A stretch of DNA of 41,658 bases from NCBI GenBank assembly GCA_025201865.1, contig MU602848.1, forward strand, positions 1 through 41,658, read 5' to 3'. The notes under the pieces were generated by a model, which did not search any database, had not been told where the DNA came from, and saw nothing but the letters and a program-made list of their open reading frames with translations. Source of the DNA: Ramicandelaber brevisporus. Lineage: Eukaryota; Kickxellomycota; Ramicandelaberales; Ramicandelaberaceae. The position numbers and the translations under genes were made by a program. Each line of letters opens with the position of its first letter. The stretch's first letter is position 1. This document shows positions 28,001-38,258 of the stretch, piece after piece.

Positions 28001-29737
28001 GGTGGACTTGGCACAGAAGATGAAATTAAACAGAATATGCGTCAGCAGTCAAGATTGGCTACACCAGCAGTAACAACAACAACAGCGGCGACAGCGGCAG
28101 CAACAACGACTGAAACAGCGCAGAGTGCAGAGAAGAGAATTCGAAATGCTCAGCAGCAGCAAAGGATGGCTGCAATAGTAGAGGGGCGTGATCCACCGGC
28201 ACTGCCAGCACGCTCTCATTCCACAGAAACAACCGCAACTGACTCCACTACTAGCAGCGGTAACAGCGGCAGTAAAGATGTCTCTTCATCGCACTGTGTC
28301 AATGAGCCAATGGATATCGTGGCGTTGGTTTATCGATACTTTTGCACTCTCACTCCTCGTCGCAAATCATCTGCACTCTCGCCTGTCATCTCGACTTCTA
28401 CCAGCGGCGATGCTGGCTCGGCAGATAATGGCAGCACTAACGGAGGCGATAGCAATGGTGGCTCGCCTCCGCTGCCTTCAAGCTCCAGTGTCAAGTCACT
28501 TACACCATCTGCGCCATCAACCACTAACACACCAACCAATGGGGTTAGCTTCCAGCAAGCAGTTATTGGACTTGGCTCAATCCTTAACACTGATTTGATG
28601 ACTCGATTGGATGTGTTCTTCAACATTCACAATACAAGCAGAACCGGTGCATTGACTCGCAAAGAATTGTATCAGCTGTCGGAGTCGCTTGTTGAAATAT
28701 TCACCCATCAGTCTACTCTGCGTCGTGAGCTATCTCCACGTAGCGAGCGTCATTTAGTAGATGAAATTGAAGAGAAGGAGCTATCTGCATTGAGTGGCTT
28801 TACTCGTCGTGCAATTCTGTACGCTGAACAATTGGCCACCGATACTGAAAGTGAAGAAGCGAAACAGATGGCTGAACCAACACTTGGAGTGAGCTCATTC
28901 AGAATGATCATCTTGGCTGATGAGCCTCTTGAACAGTTCTTTGATGTTGGATTAGTAAAGACATTTAACCTGCATGGCATTGGAAGTAGCCCAGCTGCTC
29001 ACCAGTCAGCGAACTCTAACCCATTGGATGCCATTGCAAACACAGGTAAAGAGTTGGTTGGTAATTTAGTCAGCTCTGGTATCCGATTTGCTGGAACATT
29101 TGGATTCAAGGTTGGCCAGAAGGCTACTGCAGAACAAGCATCTGTTAAATCGCCAATTACATCGCCACTCCAGACAGCCAAGACGCCAGACACTGCGCCG
29201 TTGCTTCCAGGCGATGCCACTGTCCAGCCTGTTGGCTTGGTTGGCAGCCTGTCCAACGTTGCTGTTAGATTTGCATCCTCACTTGATCCCAATTCAGCCG
29301 ACTCGTCTACTCAGTCTCCAGCGCAAAATCCCCCGCCTCGTAAGCTGCGCACATTGGCTGATTTGAACAAATCTCCCACTGTTTCCGTGGAGACCAAGTC
29401 TGAGCCACCTGCCCTCGCCACTACAACCTCCACCGTTGGTGCTGTTGCTGGCGAGCCCAAGACTGCTTCACCTGAACTCAAGGCCACTCAGTCATCTCCT
29501 TCAGTGACAGCTGTTGCCAGCAAGAAACTCGAGCGTCAGAGCAGCACTGATGCATTGCTCGAGCTAGAGGCAGATGAGGATTTGGCCAAGATTCCGAGCA
29601 CGATTGATGACGATGAAGATGTCATGGAGGAGGTCGAGAGAATGCTGCAAGAAATGGGACATGGCGATGATGATGACGATGCTGATATTGGCGAAATCAG
29701 TGACGATGCATTCGATGATGCATTGGATGAACTCTAA
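25040..29737 (+). CDS. GYP2: GRAM-TBC Rab GTPase-activating protein (fungal Gyp2/Mdr1, animal TBC1D8/9 type)
   Basis: The 1565-residue product is read from ATG 25040 (MFIQPTFTEPSAFWRDLRTD). The frame extends 38 Cys/Leu-rich codons upstream to 24926, judged untranslated. Two GRAM domains lie at about 190-300 (FDMPNTERLVNYYSAGF, GWVYISEHYVCFYSYFLG) and 440-560 (EYRGVLYLSTTFLSFASA). The TBC domain starts at about 638 (IGLPNRLRGEIWEVASG) and keeps both catalytic residues: R687 in IEKDLTR and Q722 in LGYCQ. It should therefore be an active RabGAP by the dual-finger mechanism. A divergent EF-hand-like region follows at about 1186-1220 (VFFNIHNTSRTGALTRKEL), as in Gyp2 and TBC1D9. The Asp/Glu-rich C-terminus is unusual. 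Insertions rich in Ser, Thr and Gln account for the extra length over yeast Gyp2. It acts on Rab/Ypt proteins in endosome or Golgi traffic. Confidence 0.92.
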   Translation: MFIQPTFTEPSAFWRDLRTDGHFILQQSVSPRGALLGGLLATIQNVLETRPPPFRIVFRSHLSDSNASMAVLAVGDSMNEIDPNWRWLIDNLNRSLSALDSPDERMSFVLTKIRFLVSSVADEKDSNDTISNQPSSAGGEKSGTGTGTSGGSGNGGGEGGERSAMMMHRVGRNGPTDPAEEEKFRAAARTFRKTFDMPNTERLVNYYSAGFHRGLMVHQGWVYISEHYVCFYSYFLGMESKVTIELREIASLTREKSKGVIDDAIKVITRPPATPQQQPQQPTSESNNIYFFSNLFHRDETFDLIEQLASMTTSRLLKQSEQTDQSALSAAREDAAATVTISSQQREIFSMDDLDTESTEDGHSLTAQQQSLESAQMPMEAIMGLDRANRQRSNLLDSLADQKRDTQIQNGFGLPASEHLIDAGSAVLRMKSSPVDGGNGNGNGNDDEDDEDSGGNGGSKSGITEYRGVLYLSTTFLSFASADHRGCRIVMPLGALRRVERLLDGESGSMLNMRVGYTVALTTWHKTTIHFFLDRSRAECDSWCELLKRQLQTFLKLLPQVRHFAKTCVSEAILTSGENDAQVQSVSAKCLGDTYGYPGSAKKAKDNAKLTHWARYMAVNGRHLTIIRRAEFSRLVRIGLPNRLRGEIWEVASGSIFRRYLNPGYYNRLVELGPSRVKDEIEKDLTRSLPEYPAFRHEDGIGALRRVLNAYARHDPDLGYCQAMNIIASALLVYMSEEQTFWALTVLCDRLVPGYYSPSMYGASLDQAIFADQIRESMPILSDHFAANDIQVQVACLPWFLTLFVNTMPLEYAARILDCFFLEGPKVLFQIGLGALKVAGGDLLVAKDDGAFMDSLRKFFSKLGEKAYPDSTNARTRQLTYFLELMFTAYRDFPNINAQRIDAARRAYRLRIAHTVEEFAKRTALRNLVDNGRFSKDDLSLLYDRFHSALYYGVAPTDIQQQQQQQSAIGRLDLATFRRFMVSIATWGGLGTEDEIKQNMRQQSRLATPAVTTTTAATAAATTTETAQSAEKRIRNAQQQQRMAAIVEGRDPPALPARSHSTETTATDSTTSSGNSGSKDVSSSHCVNEPMDIVALVYRYFCTLTPRRKSSALSPVISTSTSGDAGSADNGSTNGGDSNGGSPPLPSSSSVKSLTPSAPSTTNTPTNGVSFQQAVIGLGSILNTDLMTRLDVFFNIHNTSRTGALTRKELYQLSESLVEIFTHQSTLRRELSPRSERHLVDEIEEKELSALSGFTRRAILYAEQLATDTESEEAKQMAEPTLGVSSFRMIILADEPLEQFFDVGLVKTFNLHGIGSSPAAHQSANSNPLDAIANTGKELVGNLVSSGIRFAGTFGFKVGQKATAEQASVKSPITSPLQTAKTPDTAPLLPGDATVQPVGLVGSLSNVAVRFASSLDPNSADSSTQSPAQNPPPRKLRTLADLNKSPTVSVETKSEPPALATTTSTVGAVAGEPKTASPELKATQSSPSVTAVASKKLERQSSTDALLELEADEDLAKIPSTIDDDEDVMEEVERMLQEMGHGDDDDDADIGEISDDAFDDALDEL

Positions 29738-29809
29738 ATTAAAGTTGAAATCAAGATTGACATTAAAGTTAAAGTTAAATTTAAATTTAAAGTTAAAAAT
29801 TAAGATCGT
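29738..29809. other. 72-bp convergent intergenic region made of AAAGTT-like repeats
   Basis: Between the stop codons of GYP2 and the release factor lies a 72-bp AT-rich stretch with repeated TTAAAGTT/AAATTT words. It must serve 3' end formation for both transcripts, or the two mRNAs overlap. Confidence 0.6.
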
Positions 29810-31156
29810 TTAGGAAGATGAGGATTGTTCTTGCTGTTCAGAGATTGCATTTCCTAGCAACTCCAGCTCGTAATGGATTCTTAATTTATCGATCAATTCA
29901 CCCAATGAAGTGGCATTCATTATAGCATCAATGTTTCTGGTAGAGTAGCCGATTCTGTGATCGGTAACTCTGCCTTGCGGGAAGTTGTATGTTCTAATCT
30001 TCTCTGATCTAGTACCTGAGCCAATCATTGAGTTTCTAGTGCTTCTTCGCTTTTTGGCTGCCTCTGCTCTTTGGATATCATACAGTTTAGTTTTTAATAT
30101 AGTCATTGCTCGTGCCTTGTTTTGATGCTGCGATCGCTCCTCCTGCACAGCCACGGCAATCCCGCTGGGCAAATGAGTAATTCTAACTGCACTCTCCGTC
30201 TTATTTACATGCTGACCACCAGCTCCACTGGCTCTAAACACATCAATTCTCAGATCCTCATCTCTCAACTCAACACTGGAAATCTCTGAAGCGTGAGGCA
30301 TTACCGCCACAGTTATAGTTGAAGTGTGGACTCTTCCTTTCGATTCAGTTTGAGGAACTCTTTGAACTCGATGCACTCCAGACTCAAACTTCAATCTTCC
30401 AAACACCCCTCTTCCCGAAATGTTTGCAATCCCTTCCTTTAGTCTGTCATTCCCGCCTTCCATGTTGATTGATAATAGCTCAAAATCCCAGCCCTCAACT
30501 TGTGCAAATCGCTCGTACATTTTGAGAACCTCATTTGCAAATAGTCCGGCTTCGTCGCCACCAGTGGCTGCACGAATCTCGAGCATCGCATCTGCCATAT
30601 CCACATCATCGCGTGGTATTAACTCGGCTACCAAGTCCTTTTCGCGGCTTTGAATGACTCGATCCATCTCGGCCAGCTCTTCTTGCAGCATCTCTCGCAT
30701 CTCCGCATCGTCTTTACCGTCAGTTTCCAACATTCCGAGTGTCTCTAGGCGCTGTTTGCGTGCATCTTCCAAGGCGCGATATGCATTTGCAATGCCAGAA
30801 AGGGAGTCAATCTGCTTGGAAACGGCTGCAATTTCCGAAGCTGCCATGGTTGACACTGTTTCTGAGAGCGTGTTCTCGAGAGAGTGATGCTGTTTGACAA
30901 TGAGATTGAGCTTGGATTGCATCGACGGAGTGTTCAGCAGCTCGGATATCATGCGTCGTTGTTCGCTGCTTTCCTCAGAATCGGCATTGTCTGAAGATGA
31001 CGAGGCAAACTGGCGGCATATTGTGAGCGGTGCTGATCGTAACCGACTCGGCAGTGTGGATGCATATGGAACTCGTTGCAATAGCAGGTGGCGCTGGCCA
31101 GCACTGCACTGTGATCTACACAGCAATCTCGATCTGATCTGCCTCAGCGCCATCAT
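29810..31156 (-). CDS. MRF1: Mitochondrial peptide chain release factor 1
   Basis: The 448-residue product is taken from ATG 31156 (MMALRQIRSRLLCRSQ), an Arg/Leu/Ser/Gln-rich mitochondrial presequence. The frame extends 18 Lys-rich codons to 31210, encoded by a poly-A-like leader, and that extension is rejected. The class I release factor parts are in order: an N-terminal helical bundle; EIRAATGGDEAGLFA; the codon-recognition tripeptide P268-Q269-T270 in QRVPQTESKGRVHTS (RF1 type, PxT, reading UAA/UAG); and the catalytic GGQ at 313-315 in GAGGQHVNKTES. The RF1-type tail with SEKIRTYNFPQGRVTDHRIG follows. It ends translation of mitochondrially encoded proteins, and the Gln of GGQ is the usual methylation target. 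All functional motifs are intact. It converges on GYP2 72 bp away and lies 165 bp downstream of the MscS channel gene on the same strand. Confidence 0.95.
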   Translation of the reverse strand: MMALRQIRSRLLCRSQCSAGQRHLLLQRVPYASTLPSRLRSAPLTICRQFASSSSDNADSEESSEQRRMISELLNTPSMQSKLNLIVKQHHSLENTLSETVSTMAASEIAAVSKQIDSLSGIANAYRALEDARKQRLETLGMLETDGKDDAEMREMLQEELAEMDRVIQSREKDLVAELIPRDDVDMADAMLEIRAATGGDEAGLFANEVLKMYERFAQVEGWDFELLSINMEGGNDRLKEGIANISGRGVFGRLKFESGVHRVQRVPQTESKGRVHTSTITVAVMPHASEISSVELRDEDLRIDVFRASGAGGQHVNKTESAVRITHLPSGIAVAVQEERSQHQNKARAMTILKTKLYDIQRAEAAKKRRSTRNSMIGSGTRSEKIRTYNFPQGRVTDHRIGYSTRNIDAIMNATSLGELIDKLRIHYELELLGNAISEQQEQSSSS

Positions 31157-31321
31157 CTTCTTGCTATAATTTTTTTTTCTCAATTTTTTTTTTTGAGTGT
31201 TTGTTTTCAATTGTATGTGTGAATGAGATCAACTAAAGGATGATGACGATGAGTTTATGAATGAATGAATAAGTGAGTGTGTGTATGTGAGTGAGTGAAT
31301 GAGTGAACGAGCAGGTAATGT

Positions 31322-34300
31322 TTAATCAGCCAAGCTGGACATTCCGGACGAGAATGCGGCCATGGCGGCTGCCGTTGATGGCTGCGCAACCGAGTTTGCA
31401 TTGGATGACGACGATGTCGATGGTCCGGATGATGATGACGATGCGCCAGCGATTGAATCAGGATCCTTGGCAAATTGAACCTGCTGGAGCGGATGTTTCT
31501 GCTTTCTACGCTGTGTGGTAGTTCCAGCTGTTGATACTATTGAGGGTGCAGCGGATGCCGACACGGCGGTTGAAGAGGCGGTTGAAACTGCGCTGGAAGT
31601 AGTAACAGACTGTGGAGCTTGAAGGTCCAATTGGTGGTTGGCGACCGATAGCATCCCACCGATGCTTGGCTGTGATACCATGATAGTAGCTTGAGGCAGT
31701 GGGGGTGGTGGAGATTGATGAAGTGGATGGTGGTATGGAGCAATTGATGCTGTTGGTACCGCCAGTGTCACGCCAGTAACAGTGGTGGCTGATGGCGACT
31801 GATATGGCGCAACTGAATACACCATTGTTGAGGCAGACGAGGCACTTGTACGCAGTGACATGTTGCTTGGATAGCGCGATACATCATGACCAGCATGAAT
31901 ATCATGTCCGCCGCCGTCGCCATTATTATTAGACAGTGTACCATGACTGGCCACCATTGAATATGGCGGTGGTGCATTCAAATGATACACTGGCTGATCG
32001 GGCAAGTGATAGCGAACACCCACTTCAAGGATAGATTGGCGCAGTGCAAACATGAACTTGGTGCGTCGCTCCCATCTCACTGCACCGCTCTGCCAGTTGC
32101 TGCGGTAGTTGAGACCAATTGACATTATCAGCTTGTTGCAATTCTCCATCATGTCAACATTGAAGCCAATCGAGTCCATGTAGTCACGCGGGTGATCCAG
32201 GACAAACTGCGTCATGCGAGTCTTAATCTCATCCAGCTGATGCTGTGGAGTCGTGAAATCGAAATGGACATAGATGGACTCGCTCTGCTCTGGACTGCGA
32301 CGGAAGTTGCGAATCATCATGCTAGCCAGCACCGAGTTGGGGTAGCAAGTGTACATGCCATCCGTCTTGATAAAGATCGTACTCAAAAGACGCACCTTGT
32401 GGACAGTGTAAGTGTCGCCTGCGACCATTACAGTATCACCAGCATCGTACGGATGAGTAAAGAACAGGAAAACGATGCATTCAAAGATCGTGCGGAATGT
32501 CGTACCAAAGATGAAGGACCAGCCGATAATAATGGTACCAATAGACGCGAGACTCTTGAGTGGATCAGTGCCGAGAACCATCAATGCGGAAATGAGGAAC
32601 ACGAGCAGAGTGAATGCAACCAGAATACGATTCAACTTGCCGACAACCTGGGACATGTCGTGCAAAGATGTCATCAGTGACTTGCGCTCCTTGTAGATGG
32701 AAAGCACAGCATCGCGCATTTCACGACGGCTGATATCACCATTGCCATCACGGTCAAACACGGCAAATGCCTTCTCAGCCTCTTCCTCGGTGTCAAAGTA
32801 CGGACGGAACTCGGCAATGGTGATAGTCTCCGGCAGCCAGTATGGCGTTGCAGCGGCAATGGTACTCGATCGATCACCAGCAGTTGGAGCGGCGGAGAGT
32901 CCGGGCGAGGCAGCGCCGGGGACAGGTGGCCGGTAGGCAAGTGCATAGTACAGCTTGCGAGCCAGTCGCTTGCCGTGTTCAGTCGAGTAAATGTCAACAT
33001 CAGCACCACCAGTCTTGACTGCCTTGTTCTTCAGCTTGCGGAATCGGCTAGTGAATCCACCACCACTGCCGCCAGCAGCAGTAGCAGCGCGGTCGCCAGA
33101 ACTAATACCAGTAACTGTGTTTGCAGCAGTTAGTCCAGGCGACAGTGAGGCAAGTTTGCGCAGATCTGGGTCAGACGAGCTTGTGGCCAACGAACGACCA
33201 CCACGACGAGGAGGCGACAGCGAACTAACCATGGAGTCAGCGTACTGTGTCCCGCCAGCAGGAGCACCAGCACCTGGAAGACCTGGTCCGAGTCCAAGCC
33301 CAGTCATGCGATCGTGGAAATAGCCGTGCATCGACATCTTGTCATATCCCGGAGAAATGGTTGAACCTTCAGAGCCAATGCGCCTGTGCATCTGCTGATT
33401 CTGCTGTTGCTGAGACTGAGCCTGAGACGAAGGTGAACTGGCGCGCATTGGACTACCTGGCCGCGACAAATGGTCGGCAGTGGCAGTGCCTGGAGCATTC
33501 GCAGTAGCTTTGCCAAGCTGGTCCAGTATACGCAGACCTTCTTTAAGCTTCGCCAGTCGATCCTTGTACGCTGTGCGATGGAAGTTGACAGCAATGCGCT
33601 GGATGGCCAGCTTCTCAAGGCACATCAGTATGCTCAAAATGGTGACACACGAGATGACCTGGAACACAATCTGTGCCCACTGCTGACGAGTGCTGGAGCT
33701 GAATGGCCCATTGTTTGGAAACAGAATGATGAAGAATACCAGTCCAAATGCAGACGAGAGTGCCACTTTGACATACGAGCGCACCTTCCAGAAGAATGAC
33801 AAGTGCGTCTTCAGCGTTTCGGACGGTTGACGACCACGGCGCTTGGTGACATTCATGACAAGCTGCGGGATGGCATCAATTGCATTGAACAGCACAATCG
33901 ATATCACCCACATGATTGCGCAGTATGAGAACCACTTGACGACAATCTGACGCGCATATCGCTGATCCTTGCTGTCGACGTCAGGAAACAGGTGAATGTC
34001 GCTGTCGAGCGCCAGGATGATGATTGCAGGCAGCGCAAACAGAATGCCACCGGTCAAGCCAAGCACAACGGCGCGGAGGATGGGATGCATTTGCCACAGC
34101 CGAGCAATCTTGCCCTGCTGAGACTTGGCTTGGGCTTCTTTGATGCGCTGCTTCTCGACTCGACGGCGCTGCTTCTGGGTCTGGGTGCGAGATACACCAC
34201 CAGTCATTTCGTCAGTGTCGCCTTCGCTATCCCAGTTGAAATAGCTGTGCTCACTCTCTTCGTCGTCACCATTATCGTTTTGCTGCTCAGCATCTGGCTC

Positions 34301-34750
34301 TGCTGTTGCAGCAGCGGCTGCCGCGTTGGTCTTCTTTCTCTGCAACTTGATTGATCCAGACTTTTCTTTGGATGAATGATGGCTACGATGACTCTGGTGA
34401 CTGGTGCTCTTGCGTGTGCGACTGCCACCGCCATAGCTGCTAGTATCCGATTCTGATTCCGACCCAGAATCAGTGCCAGAGCCGGCATTGTTATGACTGC
34501 GAGACTGTTGAACATGAGGCGGTGTAAGCGACACACTGTTGCGAGGCGACAAGTACTGACGAGCTTCCGCGCTGCTCTCAATGTCACTCGGCTCAGGACT
34601 GGCTTGACGACTGGACAGGTGACTGATTCTGCCACTACCTCCACCATTAAGGCGATTGAGAGCAGAGCTACTGCTGTTGCCACTGCCGCTTCGACTGTTC
34701 GTTGTTGCTGTACCTGACGGTGAAGCTCGTGGGTTGCCGCTGCCGCCGCC

Positions 34751-34785
<35 letters not shown>

Positions 34786-34933
34786 GTGTGTTCTCGGCGT
34801 GTAGTTCAATGACTACATTGTCTTGAGGAGTGTGCTGTGAGACGTGCTGTGGGCTCTGATGGCTGAACTGTGGCTCGCCACGTTGAGCAAACGTCGCAAG
34901 GATATTGCGTGCTTTCTGAGCTGCTGAACCCAT
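31322..34933 (-). CDS. MscS-family mechanosensitive ion channel with EF-hand (fungal Msy1/Msy2 type)
   Basis: The 1203-residue product has a long disordered N-terminus (1-260; Ser, Asn, Gly, Gln and acidic runs), then hydrophobic helices near 283-307 (VVLGLTGGILFALPAIIILA), 330-350, 385-405 and 415-437. A large cytosolic insert with low complexity follows (about 440-700). One good EF-hand loop is near 724-736 (DRDGNGDISRRE). Two more membrane helices (about 769-830) lead into the MscS signature: IGTIIIGWSFIFGTTFRTIF, then FFTHPYDAGDTVMV. The beta domain includes the YPNSVLASMMIRN string, with a C-terminal MscS alpha/beta part. The final 250 residues are Ser/Thr/Ala/Pro-rich. Fission yeast Msy1 and Msy2 have this architecture, sit in the ER, and control calcium rise and survival on hypo-osmotic shock. 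The N- and C-terminal extensions are longer than in those proteins. Confidence 0.92.
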
Positions 34934-36296
34934 TGCTGCGCTATTGAAGAATACGAAACGTAGATGAATGCAGTCAAGCTTTGGCTCAAATTGGCGGGAG
35001 AGTTGAAGCAGGGGCAGAAGCAGAAGTAGAACTAGAAGTGAAGAAAAGGAGTGGAGCGAACAATGCAGCCTGCAACACAGCCACAGTCAGAGTCGAAGCC
35101 AAAAGTGTTCTGACGTCGCACAGGTACCTTTAAGCAATGCAGGGTAGGTTAAAAAAAATATGCTGAAGGAAGGCTGGCAGAAATAGAGCAGTGTTGAGTC
35201 GTAGTGGTTGAAAAGTGCAAGACGACCAAGCGAAACGAAACGAAACGAAGTGAAGCGAAACGAAACGAAACGAAGTGAAGCGAAGCGAGGGAAGAAATAA
35301 AGCGGCGCAGTCGTTGGTAGCAGGAGGAGTAGTGATACTTCAGGGCGTAGCAAAGTTTTTTGATGGTTGGCTGGCTATTTCCGAAGCAGGGTTGGCTTGA
35401 CTTCGGATTGGCTGCAAACGCGCGCGCAGCTGTCGGGAGTATTAAAAATATGCACACTGCGAACACGTATCACAAAACTACGTCACGATGACGGCTGTCG
35501 AGAGTAAGATCAACCTTGCCGAAACTATGCCACACTGATCGGCGTCGGTGGCGGTCGATCACCCACTGTTAACACATGCGAACTCGCACGGTCATCTCGG
35601 GTAAAATGGGCAATCGATATTTGAGACAGACTGGAAGGGGGAGATGATCGTTATCAGGTTCTCCTTTCCCTTTCCCCCCAAAAATATTTTGAAACCATAA
35701 ATGAACCGTCGTTTAAACCCATGTATTACGCTTATTTGAGTGTACAAAATGCTAGACAAAGTGCTTTCCAACAAAAGTGGGAGGAGGGATTTCTTTACAC
35801 ATATTCGCTCTCGGCGACTCCGGCGGTGACTTGATGTTATTTGAGTAAGCCATCAGACACCTCACCTAAGTTGCTGTAGATTAATTGTAAAGTGCACTAA
35901 TAGGTTTACCGCAGTCTACAATAGATTGTGGTGGTGATGAAGGTGCAAACATTACATTACTTTAAAGAAAACAAAAGCAATCGAATTGCTACTATACTAT
36001 ATTAATGAATGACAGCATATTGTGGCGACAAAGAGGATTGAGAATAGGATTTCTATTCGCCTTTTTCATTGCCTCTTCACACCACACATCACTGCTACCT
36101 CCGCTGTCGCTCGCTATTCCAAGACGTTTGATGTTTGATGCGTTTTTGGTGCAGGTTTAATTTGCTTGGAGACAGGCGAATGTGCATAATTGGTGCTGAC
36201 ATCGTTTTGTTTTTGTATTTTGATGTGGCTTCCCCGTTTAGATACAATGTCTTGAGAGTTGGGGAGGCAGGTGAGCCTGTCTCCCATATCGACTTC
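34934..36296. other. 1.4 kb intergenic region between divergent genes
   Basis: Should hold the promoters of the MscS channel (minus) and the F-box-like gene (plus). It contains a 25-bp tandem repeat (35230-35279) and otherwise unremarkable AT-balanced sequence. The open frame of the following gene extends back to 36135, but that part has no protein-like pattern. Confidence 0.55.
35230..35290. repeat. 25-bp tandem repeat of CGAAA pentamers
   Basis: Two copies (35230-35254 and 35255-35279) of a unit made of three ACGAA pentamers plus AGTGAA, followed by a degenerate third start. It lies about 300 bp upstream of the MscS start. On the minus strand it reads as TTTCG repeats. Confidence 0.75.
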
Positions 36297-37928
36297 ATGG
36301 CTTTACCATTCTCCGAGAACACTAGCACGTATAGCAAGATGATCACTGAACCTAATCCCGTTTTACTGCTGTTCAGTCTGCCGCGCGAGCTGCAGGAGCT
36401 GATTACCGAGTTCTTTGCTCGGTGGGAGGCCGTGCCTACCCTGACTGTAAACAAGGCGTTCCACGAACTCTTTGCAGAGCGTATCTGGCATCGCCTTGAT
36501 AAGAGTGTTCCGTACGACGTCAGCATGCCACCGGAGGCTCTCAAGACGTATGGGCATTTGGTGCGCCGCTTTCATATATACCAGAACGTCCCAGTGTCAG
36601 ACGACCTGCTGTTAACCTTCCCGAACCTCACCCATCTGCGGATTCCGTATTATGATCTCAAGAATGCTGCTGTGGCTGCATGGGGCAAGCCTCTTGAGCG
36701 GCTCCAGTATCTTGAATTCTCTTCATACGATGAACTCATCGACATGCATGATAAAACCGTTGATGATGATCCGGCATTCCAGTGGATTAACCGTCAAGCT
36801 GACAGCTGCACTGGCAAATTGACGATTGAGTGGGAAATGCCTGGTGTCTTTGTTTTGCAGTACTCGCCCAAGCTGATGCCATGGCTCAAGTCACAGAGCG
36901 AAAAGGCTCAGGTTTGTTTCAGGATTGAGAGTGATGTCATTGACTTTAGTGACGTGAGCTTTGCTGGCGCTAAAAATCTTCTCTTACGCCATTTGGTCGA
37001 TTTTGAAGTCGGACCTGGTGATGAGAAGTGTGGTGCAGCAGGGCTTGGTAAACTCCTGACAAGCATTCCGTTTAGTGAGCGCAACAGCCTCAGATTTCCG
37101 GCGCTGAAGAAGCTGAAACTCCATATTTGCTGCGATTCAAGTAGCGAGATTTGCTCAAAATTTGACTTTGGATCGATGTTCCCTGCTGTTCAAGAACTGA
37201 GCTTGGATTCTAATGTTTACCAATGTGCCGGTGGTGCGGATAAAGTACTCAAAGGTGTTCTTGCAAGTCCATGGCCATCTGTGCGCAAGCTTGTTGTAGA
37301 AGGCTCTCTTTTCTTGGGCAAAGTTATCCCACATCTCTCGACTTTACCGAATGTTGAGCATCTGACCATGCATCATGACACGTTTGAAGTCGACGAAGTC
37401 GATGAACTTGACCTACATGATATTGGAGATGCTCTGCCCAAACTTGTTCACTTGAGTATTGAATTCGACCAATACTATCCCGGCTTTTTGAAGGAGATGC
37501 CGCGTAAGAACTCTAGAGATATCGCCGCGTTGAAGTCGTCTCCGTTCCCCAGGCTGCGTTCCATTGAGTTGAAAGAGGTCAAGATGGAGCCGTATACGCT
37601 GTGTTTACTCGTGCAAGCGCCTGTTCTCACAGAGATTCACTTCATGAACGCTATTTTTGTAGAGCAAGACGGTGAGGTTGACATTCGTGGACAATGCTCC
37701 GATGTCATTGATCGTTTAACCGGTATTACAAATACCACAGTCCACTCACTTAATGTTGTGATGGACGAGTATACTGAGCCAGAGGAGTACGAGACTGCCG
37801 TTGGTGCGCTGCTGAAGTGTTTCGTACGTTTGGCAGTCTGCACAACCGTTAACGTTGACAGGCAGGTTTTGTACAACTATCGCAACGACTTCCCTGCAGT
37901 TAAATTCGTGGAATCATCAACCAACTGA
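36297..37928 (+). CDS. F-box/leucine-rich-repeat-like protein
   Basis: From ATG 36297 the product has 543 residues. The frame is open to an ATG at 36135, and a start at 36339 is also possible. Near residues 28-70 is an F-box-like motif: LLLFSLPRELQELITEFFAR, then a Val/Leu helix and a FHELFAERIWHRLD end. The remainder shows irregular leucine-rich strands of the LxxLxL type (FPNLTHLRIPYYDL, LERLQYLEFSS, LPNVEHLTMHHD, LPKLVHLSIEFD, FPRLRSIELKEV), as in F-box/LRR adaptors of SCF ubiquitin ligases. Such proteins are often members of large lineage-specific families in fungi. The substrate is unknown. No obvious catalytic residues are expected. The F-box call is moderate because key hydrophobic positions match only loosely. 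Confidence 0.75.
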   Translation: MALPFSENTSTYSKMITEPNPVLLLFSLPRELQELITEFFARWEAVPTLTVNKAFHELFAERIWHRLDKSVPYDVSMPPEALKTYGHLVRRFHIYQNVPVSDDLLLTFPNLTHLRIPYYDLKNAAVAAWGKPLERLQYLEFSSYDELIDMHDKTVDDDPAFQWINRQADSCTGKLTIEWEMPGVFVLQYSPKLMPWLKSQSEKAQVCFRIESDVIDFSDVSFAGAKNLLLRHLVDFEVGPGDEKCGAAGLGKLLTSIPFSERNSLRFPALKKLKLHICCDSSSEICSKFDFGSMFPAVQELSLDSNVYQCAGGADKVLKGVLASPWPSVRKLVVEGSLFLGKVIPHLSTLPNVEHLTMHHDTFEVDEVDELDLHDIGDALPKLVHLSIEFDQYYPGFLKEMPRKNSRDIAALKSSPFPRLRSIELKEVKMEPYTLCLLVQAPVLTEIHFMNAIFVEQDGEVDIRGQCSDVIDRLTGITNTTVHSLNVVMDEYTEPEEYETAVGALLKCFVRLAVCTTVNVDRQVLYNYRNDFPAVKFVESSTN

Positions 37929-38258
37929 CATTCATACTGCGACTAGGTAACTAAACAAATAGCTTTCAACATTAACTCTTCTCGTACTTGCTTGAACTTG
38001 TTTTAAAAAGAGTCTCAGCTTCATTCATCACTGATAGCTTTGCGTGTAGGTATGCACACATTTTTTTAAACGGGGATTATACAATTCACACAGATTCGCC
38101 CCAAGTTCAATTATTCTTCTCTCTCTCTCTCTCTGTGTGTGCGAGTGTTTGTTTATTTTTTCTTCGTCGTCAACTGTGTTTGTTTACACTTCAACTTCTT
38201 GTTTCTATCTGTTCTTCTGTCGCTCCCCTTCTTCTCAAATCATAACAAACGCTGCATC
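37929..38258. other. Intergenic region and kinesin leader
   Basis: About 330 bp holding the 3' flank of the F-box-like gene and the promoter of the kinesin gene, including a CT/GT microsatellite at 38120-38143. The kinesin frame is open back to 38139 through this pyrimidine-rich stretch, but the sequence encodes only Phe/Leu/Cys runs. Confidence 0.6.

Noticed and set aside
38139-38258. 40-residue N-terminal extension of the kinesin
   Set aside because: It is encoded by a pyrimidine-rich leader and reads as a spurious hydrophobic stretch. The ATG at 38259 begins the usual basic tail.
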